Shown one piece after another: positions 6,523 through 15,588 of a stretch of 24,666 nucleotides of DNA. Every line of letters begins with the position of its first letter. Positions within the stretch are counted from its first letter, which is position 1. The position numbers and the translations under genes are program-made. The notes under the pieces were generated by a model. It was not told where the DNA came from and ran no database searches. It worked only from the letters and a program-made list of their open reading frames with translations. The stretch comes from a virus: positions 1-24,666 of IMG/VR virus record IMGVR_UViG_3300032401_000081; one strand, written 5' to 3'.

Positions 6523-7263
6523 TTACTCAATCTGGAGCATTATCAAGACATCGCCGTAGTTACCAGAGACTATCATGTGCCCTGCACGTTGCTGTGCGTA
6601 ACTGGTTCGTACCATAATGCCTCCATCAATGTAGAAAACTACATCAAGGGTGCTTGCTCCGTCACCCGGCCAACTTCCAGTGCTACACATAACCCATAGT
6701 GGGCCACGCACTTTGCCCCAAAAGTATTTGCCACTGGCAACGGCAATCTCTGGTATGCAAACAAACGCCACATAAGCAGAAGCGGCACCACCCCAAGCAG
6801 ATTTCACATTTCCCCAAGGGCTAGGATAAACGTTTACCGTACTGACAATGCAAGCAGCGGTAAAAGGGTCAGCAACAGCACAAGTAATTGAAGTTCCATC
6901 ACCGGCGGTGCTACTGACAATCTTGCGGAACTGGAATGGGTCTTCTATTGTGGTCATGTACCCATCCTTGTAATAGTCTACGACCCTGGGGTTAGTGGTA
7001 TCCGCAAATGTGAAGGTCTTATCTCCAATAGCGATTGCTGCTGTAAGAGCAGCTTCGGCACTTTCGCCAGTTAAACCAGCTAGATGCCTATTGGCATTAT
7101 AAGCACCTGTACCAGCCTTGGTGATAGCTGCACCCGCCTTGCAAAGGCGGTACATACTATTATCAGGCGTCATACCGAGCGTACCTAAACCCACACCAGG
7201 TTTATTCGTGTATGCTGTGTGAGCAGCTTCGGGTGTTAAAGTTGCTACGAAAGGAAAACTCAT
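6523..7263 (-). CDS. Probable capsid decoration/minor structural protein
   Basis: This 246-residue protein is poor in charged residues and rich in Ala, Gly, Thr and Val, typical of virion surface proteins. The first half holds repeated small-residue strands and helices (LTGESAEAALTAAIAIGDKT, 'YYKDGYMTTIEDPFQFRKIV'). The second half is beta-like and contains 'YVAFVCIPEIAVASGKYFWG' and 'GPLWVMCSTGSWPGDG'. No catalytic motif is visible. The ATG follows the stop of the C2H2-finger gene directly, with the AGGAGG site overlapping that gene's end. Position two genes after the major capsid protein suggests a head decoration or head-completion protein; the motif set is also compatible with a generic structural protein. 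I do not recognise a named family. Confidence 0.65.
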   Translation of the reverse strand: MSFPFVATLTPEAAHTAYTNKPGVGLGTLGMTPDNSMYRLCKAGAAITKAGTGAYNANRHLAGLTGESAEAALTAAIAIGDKTFTFADTTNPRVVDYYKDGYMTTIEDPFQFRKIVSSTAGDGTSITCAVADPFTAACIVSTVNVYPSPWGNVKSAWGGAASAYVAFVCIPEIAVASGKYFWGKVRGPLWVMCSTGSWPGDGASTLDVVFYIDGGIMVRTSYAQQRAGHMIVSGNYGDVLIMLQIE

Positions 7264-7264
7264 C

Positions 7265-7762
7265 TTAACCTCCTATGTTAGATTTTATTTTCTTTCCTCG
7301 CTTCGGTTTTCTGCCCTTCGACTTGGACTTAGCCGAGCGATGGTAAATCATGTGATGGACAAGTGTATCGGCATCTGGGAAGTCTTTTTGGCAAATCGGG
7401 CATCGGAGTATGGGGGTTATCCCATCACTCTTTTGCACAATTTCACCACTTCCGACACCGACTTCATGTGCCTTTGCTTTCATAGGTGCCAACATTGGCG
7501 TAAGGTTCCTACGAAAGTAACCGGGGGGTGGACCTAGGTTGCCGTCCGGGTCCTCCAACTTAAAACCCTTTCTTAAATAGAAATTCATCCGGGCAGTATC
7601 GCCAGGTAACGGAAGAGTCCAGCCCATAACGTTGTCTCCCTCGTCTTTACGCGGGTCCCAATAACTTCTGCGGTTACTTACCACATCAGTAACAGGCTTA
7701 GCCACAAATCCTTTGCTTTTGAGTTCCCTTTCCTGTTCCGGAGTTACGTCTATTTTGGCCAA
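7265..7762 (-). CDS. Capsid-region protein with classical C2H2 zinc finger and basic tail
   Basis: This 165-residue protein has an N-terminal, Pro/Gly/Trp-containing region (1-110) with an 'EQERELKSKGF' helix and 'MGWTLPLPGD'. It then has one textbook C2H2 finger: C121-x2-C124-x3-F128-x5-L134-x2-H137-x3-H141. This is followed by a Lys/Arg-rich tail (142-160, KSKSKGRKPKRGKKIK) likely to contact nucleic acid. Such fingers are common in eukaryotes and scarce in bacteria, though phages do carry some. It sits between the major capsid gene and a likely decoration gene and shares the late minus-strand operon. Possible roles are binding packaged or host DNA or RNA, or helping capsid assembly; none is shown by the sequence. 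The finger call is strong, the function unknown. Confidence 0.82.
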   Translation of the reverse strand: MAKIDVTPEQERELKSKGFVAKPVTDVVSNRRSYWDPRKDEGDNVMGWTLPLPGDTARMNFYLRKGFKLEDPDGNLGPPPGYFRRNLTPMLAPMKAKAHEVGVGSGEIVQKSDGITPILRCPICQKDFPDADTLVHHMIYHRSAKSKSKGRKPKRGKKIKSNIGG

Positions 7763-7787
7763 CTTACTCTACCCCCTTATTTTGTTA

Positions 7788-8663
7788 CTACGAAGTTGGA
7801 GTTGCGGCAGCAAAAAACATCTCCCTGCCGTAGGCGTCGTCCAGTTCTACCCAATCGCTATCTTGGACATGGACCAGTTCCCAGGCTCTCAAACTCGCGT
7901 CTCTCTGGCGCTCTGTATAAGCTGCCTTTGAAACAACGTAACCTAGGGCACTCTTGGAGAATACTGCACCTTTGGCACCACCACCACTCAGAACGGTGAT
8001 TAAACCATTTCTGAATACGGGAACGCCGAACATGTCTTGAGTACCTGCCCAATAATCCTTCACCATCTGCGCCGAGAAGCCTTCCGGCAAAGGATAAGTG
8101 CCCACTTTGGCAACAGTGTCCATCAGGAGTTTAACCTGATAAGGATGCCCGACATAAGCGAATGGTTCCGGAGCTGGTTCACTCTGACCTAGCAACTGCG
8201 TGATAGCTGCTGTTAAGTAGCCGGTTGTGATAGTAGTATTGTAAGCCCCAAGTGAGTTAGAAAAGCCATCGAGCAAGTCGAGGCCATCTTTCTCAATCTT
8301 GCGCTTCATTGAGTCACCGAGCAAACGGCCCAACATACGCCACACTGACTCATTCATTTGCCGAATGAGTTTATCCGTGATAATGCCCTTTATGCCGATT
8401 TCCGCCGTGGTAATATCGGTGTAGGAGTTTGCAATTTGCTGTGCCTGCGTCATATCAACGCCGTCTTGCAAATCCTGGGCATCATCAAAAGCGCTCAACT
8501 TCGGTACGGTCAGTGTACTTTGCCCTTCTTCTAGGTCAAAGTGCTCGCAGAGGCCGACCATACAGCCTTTGTGCTCGCGCGTATATCTAGCTTGGCCTAT
8601 CACGGTTCGTTGCATCTTCTCAAGGTCAGATGTAGTGTAACCTGTGATACCTGTATATGGCAT
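7788..8663 (-). CDS. Major capsid protein, probably HK97 fold
   Basis: This 291-residue protein sits directly after a scaffold-like gene. It has the features of an HK97-fold coat protein: an N-terminal arm, 'STLTVPKLSAFDDAQDLQDG' (the E-loop-like start), a long helix around 'GIKGIITDKLIRQMNESVW' and 'MKRKIEKDGLDLLDGFSN' (spine-helix-like), 'FAYVGHPYQVKLLMDT' in the P-domain, and the distal strand pair with 'DMFGVPVFRNGLITVLSGGG'. The C terminus 'RDASLRAWELVHVQDSDWVE' and 'YGREMFFAAA' is also typical. It forms the shell of the head and packs DNA beside portal and scaffold. A strong AGGAGG precedes the ATG. No protease gene was recognised, so maturation by cleavage is not evident. The named subfamily is unclear. 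Confidence 0.85.
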   Translation of the reverse strand: MPYTGITGYTTSDLEKMQRTVIGQARYTREHKGCMVGLCEHFDLEEGQSTLTVPKLSAFDDAQDLQDGVDMTQAQQIANSYTDITTAEIGIKGIITDKLIRQMNESVWRMLGRLLGDSMKRKIEKDGLDLLDGFSNSLGAYNTTITTGYLTAAITQLLGQSEPAPEPFAYVGHPYQVKLLMDTVAKVGTYPLPEGFSAQMVKDYWAGTQDMFGVPVFRNGLITVLSGGGAKGAVFSKSALGYVVSKAAYTERQRDASLRAWELVHVQDSDWVELDDAYGREMFFAAATPTS

Positions 8664-8686
8664 CGAACTAAAACCTCCTCTTTATT

Positions 8687-9454
8687 TTATTGTAGTTGCA
8701 CCCCGGCCTTATCCGCAGCAGCTTTATACTTTGGCCAGGTAATCTTACCAGCAACATAGTCCTCTTCTGCCTGTTCAAAACTTTGCGGAACTATTGAACC
8801 TTGCGCCTTGTCCGGCACGTGTGCCATCGCCGGCGAACGTTTCGGTGTAGTCCCACTTGGCTTTTGGCCGGGTGACTGCTTCGGCAATCTAGCCAAAACA
8901 GACTTGATAATTCTAGCTTTTTGCACCGCTTCCTCAAAAGTCTCAGAGGCCACTAAATCCTCGAGGTAATCCGATGGGATACCCTCTTGAAGTAATAACT
9001 CTTTGGACTTTTCCTGTTTCAGAAGCGGTCCAAACTGTTGCATGACCATCATCGCTTGTGCCTCTTTATTCTCAGCCTCTTGTATCAACTTAACCGCATT
9101 TCGATTTTCCGGCGTATCTCCAAGTTGCTCTAATAAGTCGGCAGCTTGTCTATCGCGAAAAACCTTTAATTGCTGTGTAAGTTGTCCAATCTGCTCATTC
9201 TGATAATTCAGGACATTCGTTTGCCGGTCATGTTTACCCTGTAAACTAGAAAAAGCGGGGTGTGCCTGTATTACCTCTAATGGAAGTTCATTACCACCTT
9301 CCGGTTTTCCTTTGGATGCCTCGCCTTCGGGTTGAGTTGTCTCTTTACCGAAAAGTTGCTCTTCGGTATCTTTGGCAAACTCTTCTCCTTGGTCGGCTCC
9401 CTTTTGGCCACCCGGGGTTTCCTGTTCTTCCCCAAGAGTATTTTCAGTTACCAT
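8687..9454 (-). CDS. Scaffolding protein
   Basis: This 255-residue protein is highly acidic and Gly/Glu-rich over the first 55 residues (GEEQETPGGQKGADQGEEF). It is then helical with heptad-like stretches (about 70-110, NYQNEQIGQLTQQLKVFRD, and 125-155, AENKEAQAMMVMQQF). A Pro/Gly/Ser-rich linker with lysines (195-215) leads to a C-terminal helical end with 'QAEEDYVAGKITWPKYKAAA'. Acidic, helical, Gln-rich proteins located immediately upstream of the major capsid gene are the standard pattern for phage scaffolds, which guide prohead assembly and leave before or during packaging. The short basic C-terminal end could bind coat protein, as in P22-like scaffolds. Start ATG has AAGGAGGG upstream. 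Confidence 0.82.
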   Translation of the reverse strand: MVTENTLGEEQETPGGQKGADQGEEFAKDTEEQLFGKETTQPEGEASKGKPEGGNELPLEVIQAHPAFSSLQGKHDRQTNVLNYQNEQIGQLTQQLKVFRDRQAADLLEQLGDTPENRNAVKLIQEAENKEAQAMMVMQQFGPLLKQEKSKELLLQEGIPSDYLEDLVASETFEEAVQKARIIKSVLARLPKQSPGQKPSGTTPKRSPAMAHVPDKAQGSIVPQSFEQAEEDYVAGKITWPKYKAAADKAGVQLQ

Positions 9455-9498
9455 TTTTCCCTCCTTCTAATAAATAGCATATCACATAACAACGCTAG

Positions 9499-12400
9499 TC
9501 ATTTACTTCCTAACGTCGGTAATTTTCTTTTCGGTGTGGTTCCCGGAGCCGACGGAGTAGTTTGTGTTCTCCGCGGCAAATATCCCGGAGTGTAAATATT
9601 ACTCGGGGTCGGCACCTTCTCTCTCTCCGGCACCATAGATGGAGTTGCTGTTGGAGTTCTTTGTTGCCTCTCTGTTTGCATGGATATTCCTACCATTTCC
9701 GCAAATTCTTCTCTAGCATCTGCCCTTGTATCTCTGATAACTCTGTCTATATAATCAGACTTCGCAACATCACTACCTAGTCTTTTATATGTAGAACTTT
9801 CGATAGCAGTGGATAATTCCCGCATCAATGCCTGGCCCACGAAATTCCTGTATTCGTAAATTTGTTGTTCATCCAATTTTGTTGTTCCAATGATGCTACT
9901 TGGATAACCAATAGTAATCCCTAATCTTTCCAACTCTTTATCTAGGTCAGTTTGTCTTTCAGGTGAAATATTGAAAGGACTGTACCAGGGTGTTGTCCTT
10001 TTTGAAACCTCTCCAAAGATGTTTGTCCTCGGTTTTACTTTCCCTGCCATGCCTGGTATTGCCGTCATTATAGTCTCTGGTATATTACTTGGTTTGCGGT
10101 AGGTTGGTTCTGCCGCCTGTGATAAACCACGCATCAAACCACTATAAGGAATAAATCCTGTACTCAATTGCTGAAGTAAATATTCGCCTTCCCCTACAGG
10201 GTCTTCAAAAGCTCCTATCAAATTAGCAATGCCACTCATATAGGTTTGACTAATAAGGTTATTACCGATAGTAGAGACGACTTGTTGCGCTTGATTGAAA
10301 ATATCATCTTTTGACTTCTTATCATTGATAGCTCCCACTATCGCAGCGACTTGTGCTAAAACCTGATTGAAGGGTTCTAGTCTTTGATAGGCTATCCAAA
10401 CATCACCAATTTTAACAGAGTATGGTTGCTTGCCGGCTCTATAAAAAGCATCACGCTCCAATGTATTTTTAGGTGCAGCCCCAGTAATCTTACCATCTGC
10501 CGCATAAATCCCTATCGTAGCGGCTATGGACGAACCCATTACCCACCGGGCAATTTGTTCGGCAGCTTCGGGACTCTTTTGAGCAACATTTTTCCACATT
10601 GGAACATTGAAAACAGCGAGTGGTGAACGTTCTAATCCAAATTTAACTAGGTTGGCAGGAGTTCTCAAAAAAGGTATGATAAATCGTAATGGTTGAATAC
10701 CCCATACCTCAGCATCTCGTAACTTCATCAATTTACTAACCACTGCACCAGGTTCTTGCCGGAAAAGTCTATACTCGGCAATCCTACTAGCTTCTTCCAA
10801 CATCTCCTCTGTAGGATTCATCATCAATTCGTTCAAACGTGCCAGAAATTTCTCACCCTTCAATCCTTCCTTAGAAGCCACTCGATAGGCCTGTGCTCTC
10901 AAAGCCATCATTCTGTTTATTCCCCTGCCGAAAGCATCGGCAGCTTCGAGAAAACGGGTGGGCAATTTAATTACTATGGCGGCTTTTCCTTTGAATGCCT
11001 CGGTACGTTGTTCCCATTTACTTAACTGCTCAACGGTTTGCCCGCTTTTTAATGTCTTAAAGGCGGCTCGCACTCCTTCAGGTATACCACGCAGAACACC
11101 AAAAATCTCCTGTGCTACCTCACCGAAAAACCTCTGCCTTGGTCTTCTCTGTATAAGAGCTAAGGGGACTTCCACCAAGGCACTTACACCTTTTTCAAAT
11201 GGGGACATCACCGCAGTTAGTGTATTAGAGACAAAATTGACTATATGCGTCTTAGGATTAGACAGGATGGAATTGTAGAATAGTTCAGTGACATACTCGC
11301 CCCACTTCGGGCTCATAAATTTCAGCAATGGTTTCATGGCCTCTTTACCGAATACCTGCTCAAGATATTTGAAGTTCTGCGGAGTTGGTTTTACTCCATC
11401 GAGAATATCCCTGAAAGCCCTTTTGACTTCTATTCTGGTATAACCTTGATGCGGTAGAACCTCGCCAAGACCGTCCTTAAACTCGAATTTATCAATGAGG
11501 TTGAATAATTCATCTCTTTCACCCTGAGTATATTTGTCATAGGTGGGAGTAAAAGTTGGTTTTTCTACCTTGCCCTTCAATTGCCCTAATTCAGCATACA
11601 GTCCTTTTTCTCCACCGCCAGCAACTTCTCCGGCACCTTTAGCGGCACCAAGTCTCTGAGAACGTACCTTATGCAATTTCTCCGCATATTCCGAGGTCAA
11701 TTTCTTGATAGTAGGTAATATCCCCTGCACTTTTTGTACTGCATTTCCGGTAGGCGGTACAGGTGGAGTCGGTGCAACAGTTGTAGGCGGTGGTTTTGGC
11801 GGCGGTTTCATGCCACCAACACCTTCTGATACCTTTTCAGCCGTTACACCTCTCTGTGCCTCAACTGGTGGCATTACAGGGGCTTCAGGAATAATCTCTG
11901 TAACCTCTATGCCTCTCCGTGACTTTGGCATTTTTGCAGTTCTCGGTCCTCTGGTTACTACCGTCTTAAAAACCTCACCACCCTGTTGAATATACAACTT
12001 GTGAAGCACATCGAAATCATCTTTTAGTTGGTCAATAGCGTTTTTGGTAGCCGTTCCACGGTAACCTAGCTCAGAAAGCATATCATCAGCAGCTATGTCG
12101 GTTGGTACCTTGCCTTTATTCGGACCCTTTTGAATGATTGATGTGCTCGAAGGGGCACGACCACCATTCCACTTCTTAAATGTGTCTACCGGCACCGCCT
12201 CCGGGAAATCTCCGCGCATTATATAATTACGCCAACTAAGGTCGTTCCAAACAGCTTTCGCCCGATCCTGTAAACCTCCTCGTAATAATCTGCCAGCTTC
12301 CTCGGCTGCTCCTGCTTTTTCCAATCCGTATTCCTTGGCCTTTAATGCCGTGTTAAATTCGTCCCACAGGTTTGATATTTGTTGATACCTCTCCGACCCC

Positions 12401-13176
12401 TTGGTTTCAACACCTCTGATACCCTTTGACAGTATCGCTCCAAGCCGAGCTCGAAAATGCCTCAACTGCTCATAAGTTAAATCATCAATCCTACTCAACA
12501 CTTCCTCAACCGGTCTATCAAATACTTCGGGGTATTTTGCAGTAGTTTTGGCTAATTGCTTTTCAGCACCCTTGGTTACTTGCTCTAAAGCCACCTTGCC
12601 AGTCTTTGCTTCACCACCTATAGGCATAACCCACAATGGCAAAGATGGGATTTCGGTAGCCACCATCTGCCTAATCTTCTCTTGTTTTGTAGCAGATGGT
12701 AGACCATAAAGTCCACCGCTAAACGACGATATAATCTGCTCATCAGTTAGGTCTTTATACAATTTGGGATAATTGGTTCGGAGTTTTTCGGTGTCAATGG
12801 TTGTCGGTTCTGGGGCAGGCCACCACTCTAATATGCCCTTCCTAACTGGTGCCGCCACACCTGTCTCATAAGGATGCGCGTAACTTGGCACTTTCGCCAA
12901 CCATCCATACACATCACTCGGAAGTTTGCCTGTAATGTCGGGTTGATACGGTGGTAACTCCACAGGTCTTTCTTGTCCCGTTGCAGGACGCATCTCAACT
13001 TGACGTGGTTTATAAGTAGGTGCTTTCACACCCCAACCAGGTTCAGGTGTATAGACCTTAATTTGCTGATAAAGACGTTGAAACTCGTTTGGATTTTCAG
13101 CAATAGCGGTTTTCGCCTTTTCACTTAATGGCGGTGTTCTTCGCAACCAACTGATTATCTCATCCCAAATGTCCAT
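9499..13176 (-). CDS. Giant internal virion/ejection-type protein (1225 residues)
   Basis: The largest gene in the window. Residues 1-450 are mostly helical and charged. A Pro-rich hinge follows at about 455-480 (PPPKPPPTTVAPTPPVPPTG). Residues 550-1100 include 'SNPKTHIVNFVSNTLTAVMS', a recurring motif of large phage proteins, then hydrophobic or amphipathic segments ('ALVEVPLALIQ', 'GIQPLRFIIPFLRTPANLVKF', 'SIAATIGIYAADG'). The motif 'VKIGDVWIAYQRLEPFNQVL', also typical of this large group, follows. The last 130 residues are Pro/Thr-rich. No transglycosylase or protease motif is evident. Location between portal and scaffold, size, amphipathic segments and neighbours suggest a protein carried in the head and ejected with the DNA, possibly forming part of a trans-envelope channel. 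This role is inferred. It begins 10 bp after the previous gene. Confidence 0.75.
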   Translation of the reverse strand: MDIWDEIISWLRRTPPLSEKAKTAIAENPNEFQRLYQQIKVYTPEPGWGVKAPTYKPRQVEMRPATGQERPVELPPYQPDITGKLPSDVYGWLAKVPSYAHPYETGVAAPVRKGILEWWPAPEPTTIDTEKLRTNYPKLYKDLTDEQIISSFSGGLYGLPSATKQEKIRQMVATEIPSLPLWVMPIGGEAKTGKVALEQVTKGAEKQLAKTTAKYPEVFDRPVEEVLSRIDDLTYEQLRHFRARLGAILSKGIRGVETKGSERYQQISNLWDEFNTALKAKEYGLEKAGAAEEAGRLLRGGLQDRAKAVWNDLSWRNYIMRGDFPEAVPVDTFKKWNGGRAPSSTSIIQKGPNKGKVPTDIAADDMLSELGYRGTATKNAIDQLKDDFDVLHKLYIQQGGEVFKTVVTRGPRTAKMPKSRRGIEVTEIIPEAPVMPPVEAQRGVTAEKVSEGVGGMKPPPKPPPTTVAPTPPVPPTGNAVQKVQGILPTIKKLTSEYAEKLHKVRSQRLGAAKGAGEVAGGGEKGLYAELGQLKGKVEKPTFTPTYDKYTQGERDELFNLIDKFEFKDGLGEVLPHQGYTRIEVKRAFRDILDGVKPTPQNFKYLEQVFGKEAMKPLLKFMSPKWGEYVTELFYNSILSNPKTHIVNFVSNTLTAVMSPFEKGVSALVEVPLALIQRRPRQRFFGEVAQEIFGVLRGIPEGVRAAFKTLKSGQTVEQLSKWEQRTEAFKGKAAIVIKLPTRFLEAADAFGRGINRMMALRAQAYRVASKEGLKGEKFLARLNELMMNPTEEMLEEASRIAEYRLFRQEPGAVVSKLMKLRDAEVWGIQPLRFIIPFLRTPANLVKFGLERSPLAVFNVPMWKNVAQKSPEAAEQIARWVMGSSIAATIGIYAADGKITGAAPKNTLERDAFYRAGKQPYSVKIGDVWIAYQRLEPFNQVLAQVAAIVGAINDKKSKDDIFNQAQQVVSTIGNNLISQTYMSGIANLIGAFEDPVGEGEYLLQQLSTGFIPYSGLMRGLSQAAEPTYRKPSNIPETIMTAIPGMAGKVKPRTNIFGEVSKRTTPWYSPFNISPERQTDLDKELERLGITIGYPSSIIGTTKLDEQQIYEYRNFVGQALMRELSTAIESSTYKRLGSDVAKSDYIDRVIRDTRADAREEFAEMVGISMQTERQQRTPTATPSMVPEREKVPTPSNIYTPGYLPRRTQTTPSAPGTTPKRKLPTLGSK

Positions 13177-13186
13177 GTTTATCTCA

Positions 13187-15202
13187 TCAATAGTTGAGTC
13201 TAATCATTCGTGGACTGTAGATGTACTTCTTTTCTCCTCGTTCCGCAGGGGGTTTCGCATACCATTCTCCCTCAAAGTCGTACGATTTCAGCCAGTCCTC
13301 CCAGGATTGACCGCCACCGGAAGTTTCCCACTTGCGCCGCAGTTCGGCAAATTTACCGGCTTGACTCCAATAGTCGTTAGCATCAGAATAGAGTTTCATT
13401 CCGTCAAGTGTGGCGTAGTATTCCTTCCAACCTTCTAGGTCTTTCTCCTGTTGGAAATCGTAACTTTCCTCACGTTCCTTTTGCCGTTGTGCCGTGGCCT
13501 CGTCACTCCAATACCACTCGTTATAAAATCGTTGCTGGTCGATATATCGGTCTTTTTCACTCTGTTGCATTGCAGATTGCGGCGGGTAGTTAATATCCCA
13601 AGAACCTTTATTTACCGCCTCCCCTCTTTCGTTAAACTTCCAAAATTCCGTCTTGAGTGTGATTTCGCCACCGCCGTCAATTATGTTTTGCCACTCGGCA
13701 GGACTCATCTGGGCCAACTGCGACTTCAATCCTTCGATATTGGCATACGTTAATGAGTTAAGGGATGCAGGGTCATAAGTTATCTGCGCTCCGTTAGATT
13801 GCGCTTGTTGTATTCCAGCCGTTACCTCATCTTGATATTTCTGTGACCGATAACCGGTATCGTAAAGAGTTGCAAAATCAGGACCGCGCACCATCGCGTC
13901 AAGTCGTTCCTGTGAAATAGTCGGCGGTAATTTCGTCGGGTCTTGAGAGGCCACCTGCGTTATCACCTTGCCAAGACTTGCATCTTTAAGGGTTTCTGTC
14001 CATTGTTGGTCGTACTTGTCCCGCATAAGCATTTCACTTACTAAGGCCTCATGTGTCTCTGGGTCTTTACTTATTTGCTCAGGAGTGTAAAAGCCATCCT
14101 TGGCATCACTCGTGAACGCATCCCAGAAGTCTTCAGATGCTTTCGTGCCTTCTGTGTTTAACTTTCCCCCATCATAAAGTTCGGGATGCGTTGCAGGGTC
14201 AAATAAGGTCTTGAAATAGCCTTGTATGTATTCAGGGGTGTTAAGTTGTTCTGGTGTTGGTGCTCCCATCATTGCACCGCCTTCCCACCAATATTTTTGT
14301 CCGGGTATAACTGCCGTTTCCGCCATTTTTAGCCCCGAAGTTGGAACCCCACCATATCCTGCATACGCTCCTCCTAATGGACGTCCCATACTTGCCCATT
14401 CCTCGGGAGTGAAACCTTTTTGTTCGCCTGCCACTGTACCTTGCCCCTGTACTGCACCACCAGGAGCAGTAACATTTTCTGAACCTTGTGCCTGTGCCAC
14501 AGGTGCCACACCACCCGCAAGTCCCGCTTTATGACTACCCATCCAATCCTGTATTGAACCTAACAAAGATTGTCCTTGCTGTGATTGTCCGAAAACATCT
14601 TTGGCAGATTGCCAAGTTCCAACCTGTGCTGGTTGCTGTGGAGAAAACCAGTTCTTTAAGGTATCCCATGCGGTTGGTTGTTGCGTTGGCATTTGACCAA
14701 TTGGCGCAGTTCCCGCCATAACTGGTGCTCCTGTCCCCAACCAGGAATATTGATTCTTCAAGGCGGCAACCCGGTCTAATTGTTCCTGATATGAGGGAGT
14801 TAAACCAGGTTGATAAGGAACATATCCTTGTCCCTGCACATAGGCCTGGGTAGGTGCAGCCCTCAAATATGATGTGACCCTTTCAGCTTCCGCCTTTCGT
14901 TGCAGGTAATCCGCCTCAGTGGGTTGTGGTGTAACATAAGTAGGTGATACATACCCTGCGATTTTGGCGAGTTGGGCGGCTAAATCATAGTAAGTAGGCG
15001 TAGGTGCAGGAGTTGGAGTCACATATCCCTGCCCCGCCACATAGGTTTTTCCTGCGGCCTTGGCAGCAGTATAAGTAGCCAAACCAGCGGGAGTTACATA
15101 TTGAGGTGCAGGAGTATAGGAAGCTGGTTTCGGTATGCCATAAGCTTTAGCAGCCACAGGATTAGTTGCCCAGGCCTTTTTGGGGTCAATGTATAAGTTC
15201 AT
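13187..15202 (-). CDS. Large Ala/Pro/Gln/Tyr-rich virion protein with internal repeats
   Basis: This 671-residue protein has a low-complexity N-terminal third with repeats: 'YVAGQGYVTPTPAPTPTYY' (54-72) and 'YVQGQGYVPYQPGLTPSYQ' (121-139), plus shorter YVTPAG/YVTPQP copies. The middle is Gly/Gln-rich (about 165-270). The C-terminal half is charged, Trp/Tyr-rich and helical (SDEATAQRQKEREESYDFQQ, ETSGGGQSWEDWLKSYDFEG). No enzyme or membrane segment is visible. It is coupled to the upstream Gln-rich protein (TAAATG) and lies between portal and the 1225-residue protein. An internal-virion or ejection role, or a tail-associated protein, is inferred from size and position. The repeats could be binding or self-assembly modules. 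Confidence 0.7.
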   Translation of the reverse strand: MNLYIDPKKAWATNPVAAKAYGIPKPASYTPAPQYVTPAGLATYTAAKAAGKTYVAGQGYVTPTPAPTPTYYDLAAQLAKIAGYVSPTYVTPQPTEADYLQRKAEAERVTSYLRAAPTQAYVQGQGYVPYQPGLTPSYQEQLDRVAALKNQYSWLGTGAPVMAGTAPIGQMPTQQPTAWDTLKNWFSPQQPAQVGTWQSAKDVFGQSQQGQSLLGSIQDWMGSHKAGLAGGVAPVAQAQGSENVTAPGGAVQGQGTVAGEQKGFTPEEWASMGRPLGGAYAGYGGVPTSGLKMAETAVIPGQKYWWEGGAMMGAPTPEQLNTPEYIQGYFKTLFDPATHPELYDGGKLNTEGTKASEDFWDAFTSDAKDGFYTPEQISKDPETHEALVSEMLMRDKYDQQWTETLKDASLGKVITQVASQDPTKLPPTISQERLDAMVRGPDFATLYDTGYRSQKYQDEVTAGIQQAQSNGAQITYDPASLNSLTYANIEGLKSQLAQMSPAEWQNIIDGGGEITLKTEFWKFNERGEAVNKGSWDINYPPQSAMQQSEKDRYIDQQRFYNEWYWSDEATAQRQKEREESYDFQQEKDLEGWKEYYATLDGMKLYSDANDYWSQAGKFAELRRKWETSGGGQSWEDWLKSYDFEGEWYAKPPAERGEKKYIYSPRMIRLNY

Positions 15203-15583
15203 TTAGAACCTCCTCGATGTTCTCGTTCTCCGTTTCAGCGATTTATTTGTGATATTCTGTGGCAATGCCTGAGTCCAGGATTGAGTACCTGGCTTTCGAT
15301 TGCCAAAAACACCAGTAAGTTGCTGGGAAAGTGCCTGAGTAAGATATGGAGATAGCCAACTCATCAGTGACTCAAGTGGTTGCAAATTCTGTTGTCCTGG
15401 GGACTGACCAAGCCAGCCACTAAGTTGAGCACTCAACGGTTGCGTCTGTTGCGCCGTTGTTTGAATACCACCTACTCGGCCTGTGGTTTGCTGCATCGGA
15501 TTTGACACAGGTTGAGGCATCCCGGGAGTAGACGGAGAGGCAGTACTTAACTTTTTTAACCAATCATTTGTTCTAAAATTCAT
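15203..15583 (-). CDS. Small Gln/Pro/Ser-rich virion-module protein
   Basis: This 126-residue protein is low in complexity: Gln, Pro, Ser and Thr dominate residues 15-100 (for example 'MQQTTGRVGGIQTTAQQTQP'), with two short aromatic-containing helices ('QLSGWLGQSPGQQN', 'LESLMSWLSPYLTQALSQ'). It ends in a basic cluster, KSLKRRTRTSRRF. A strong AGGAGG lies upstream, overlapping the stop of the portal C-terminal part. The composition resembles the N-terminal regions of the next gene product and of head-associated internal proteins. The basic tail might bind DNA or another virion protein. No family recognised. Confidence 0.6.
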   Translation of the reverse strand: MNFRTNDWLKKLSTASPSTPGMPQPVSNPMQQTTGRVGGIQTTAQQTQPLSAQLSGWLGQSPGQQNLQPLESLMSWLSPYLTQALSQQLTGVFGNRKPGTQSWTQALPQNITNKSLKRRTRTSRRF

Positions 15584-15588
15584 CGGAC

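Noticed and set aside
11705-11989. 94-residue Gly/Thr-rich plus-strand frame
   Set aside because: It mirrors the Pro-rich hinge of the 1225-residue protein on the other strand.
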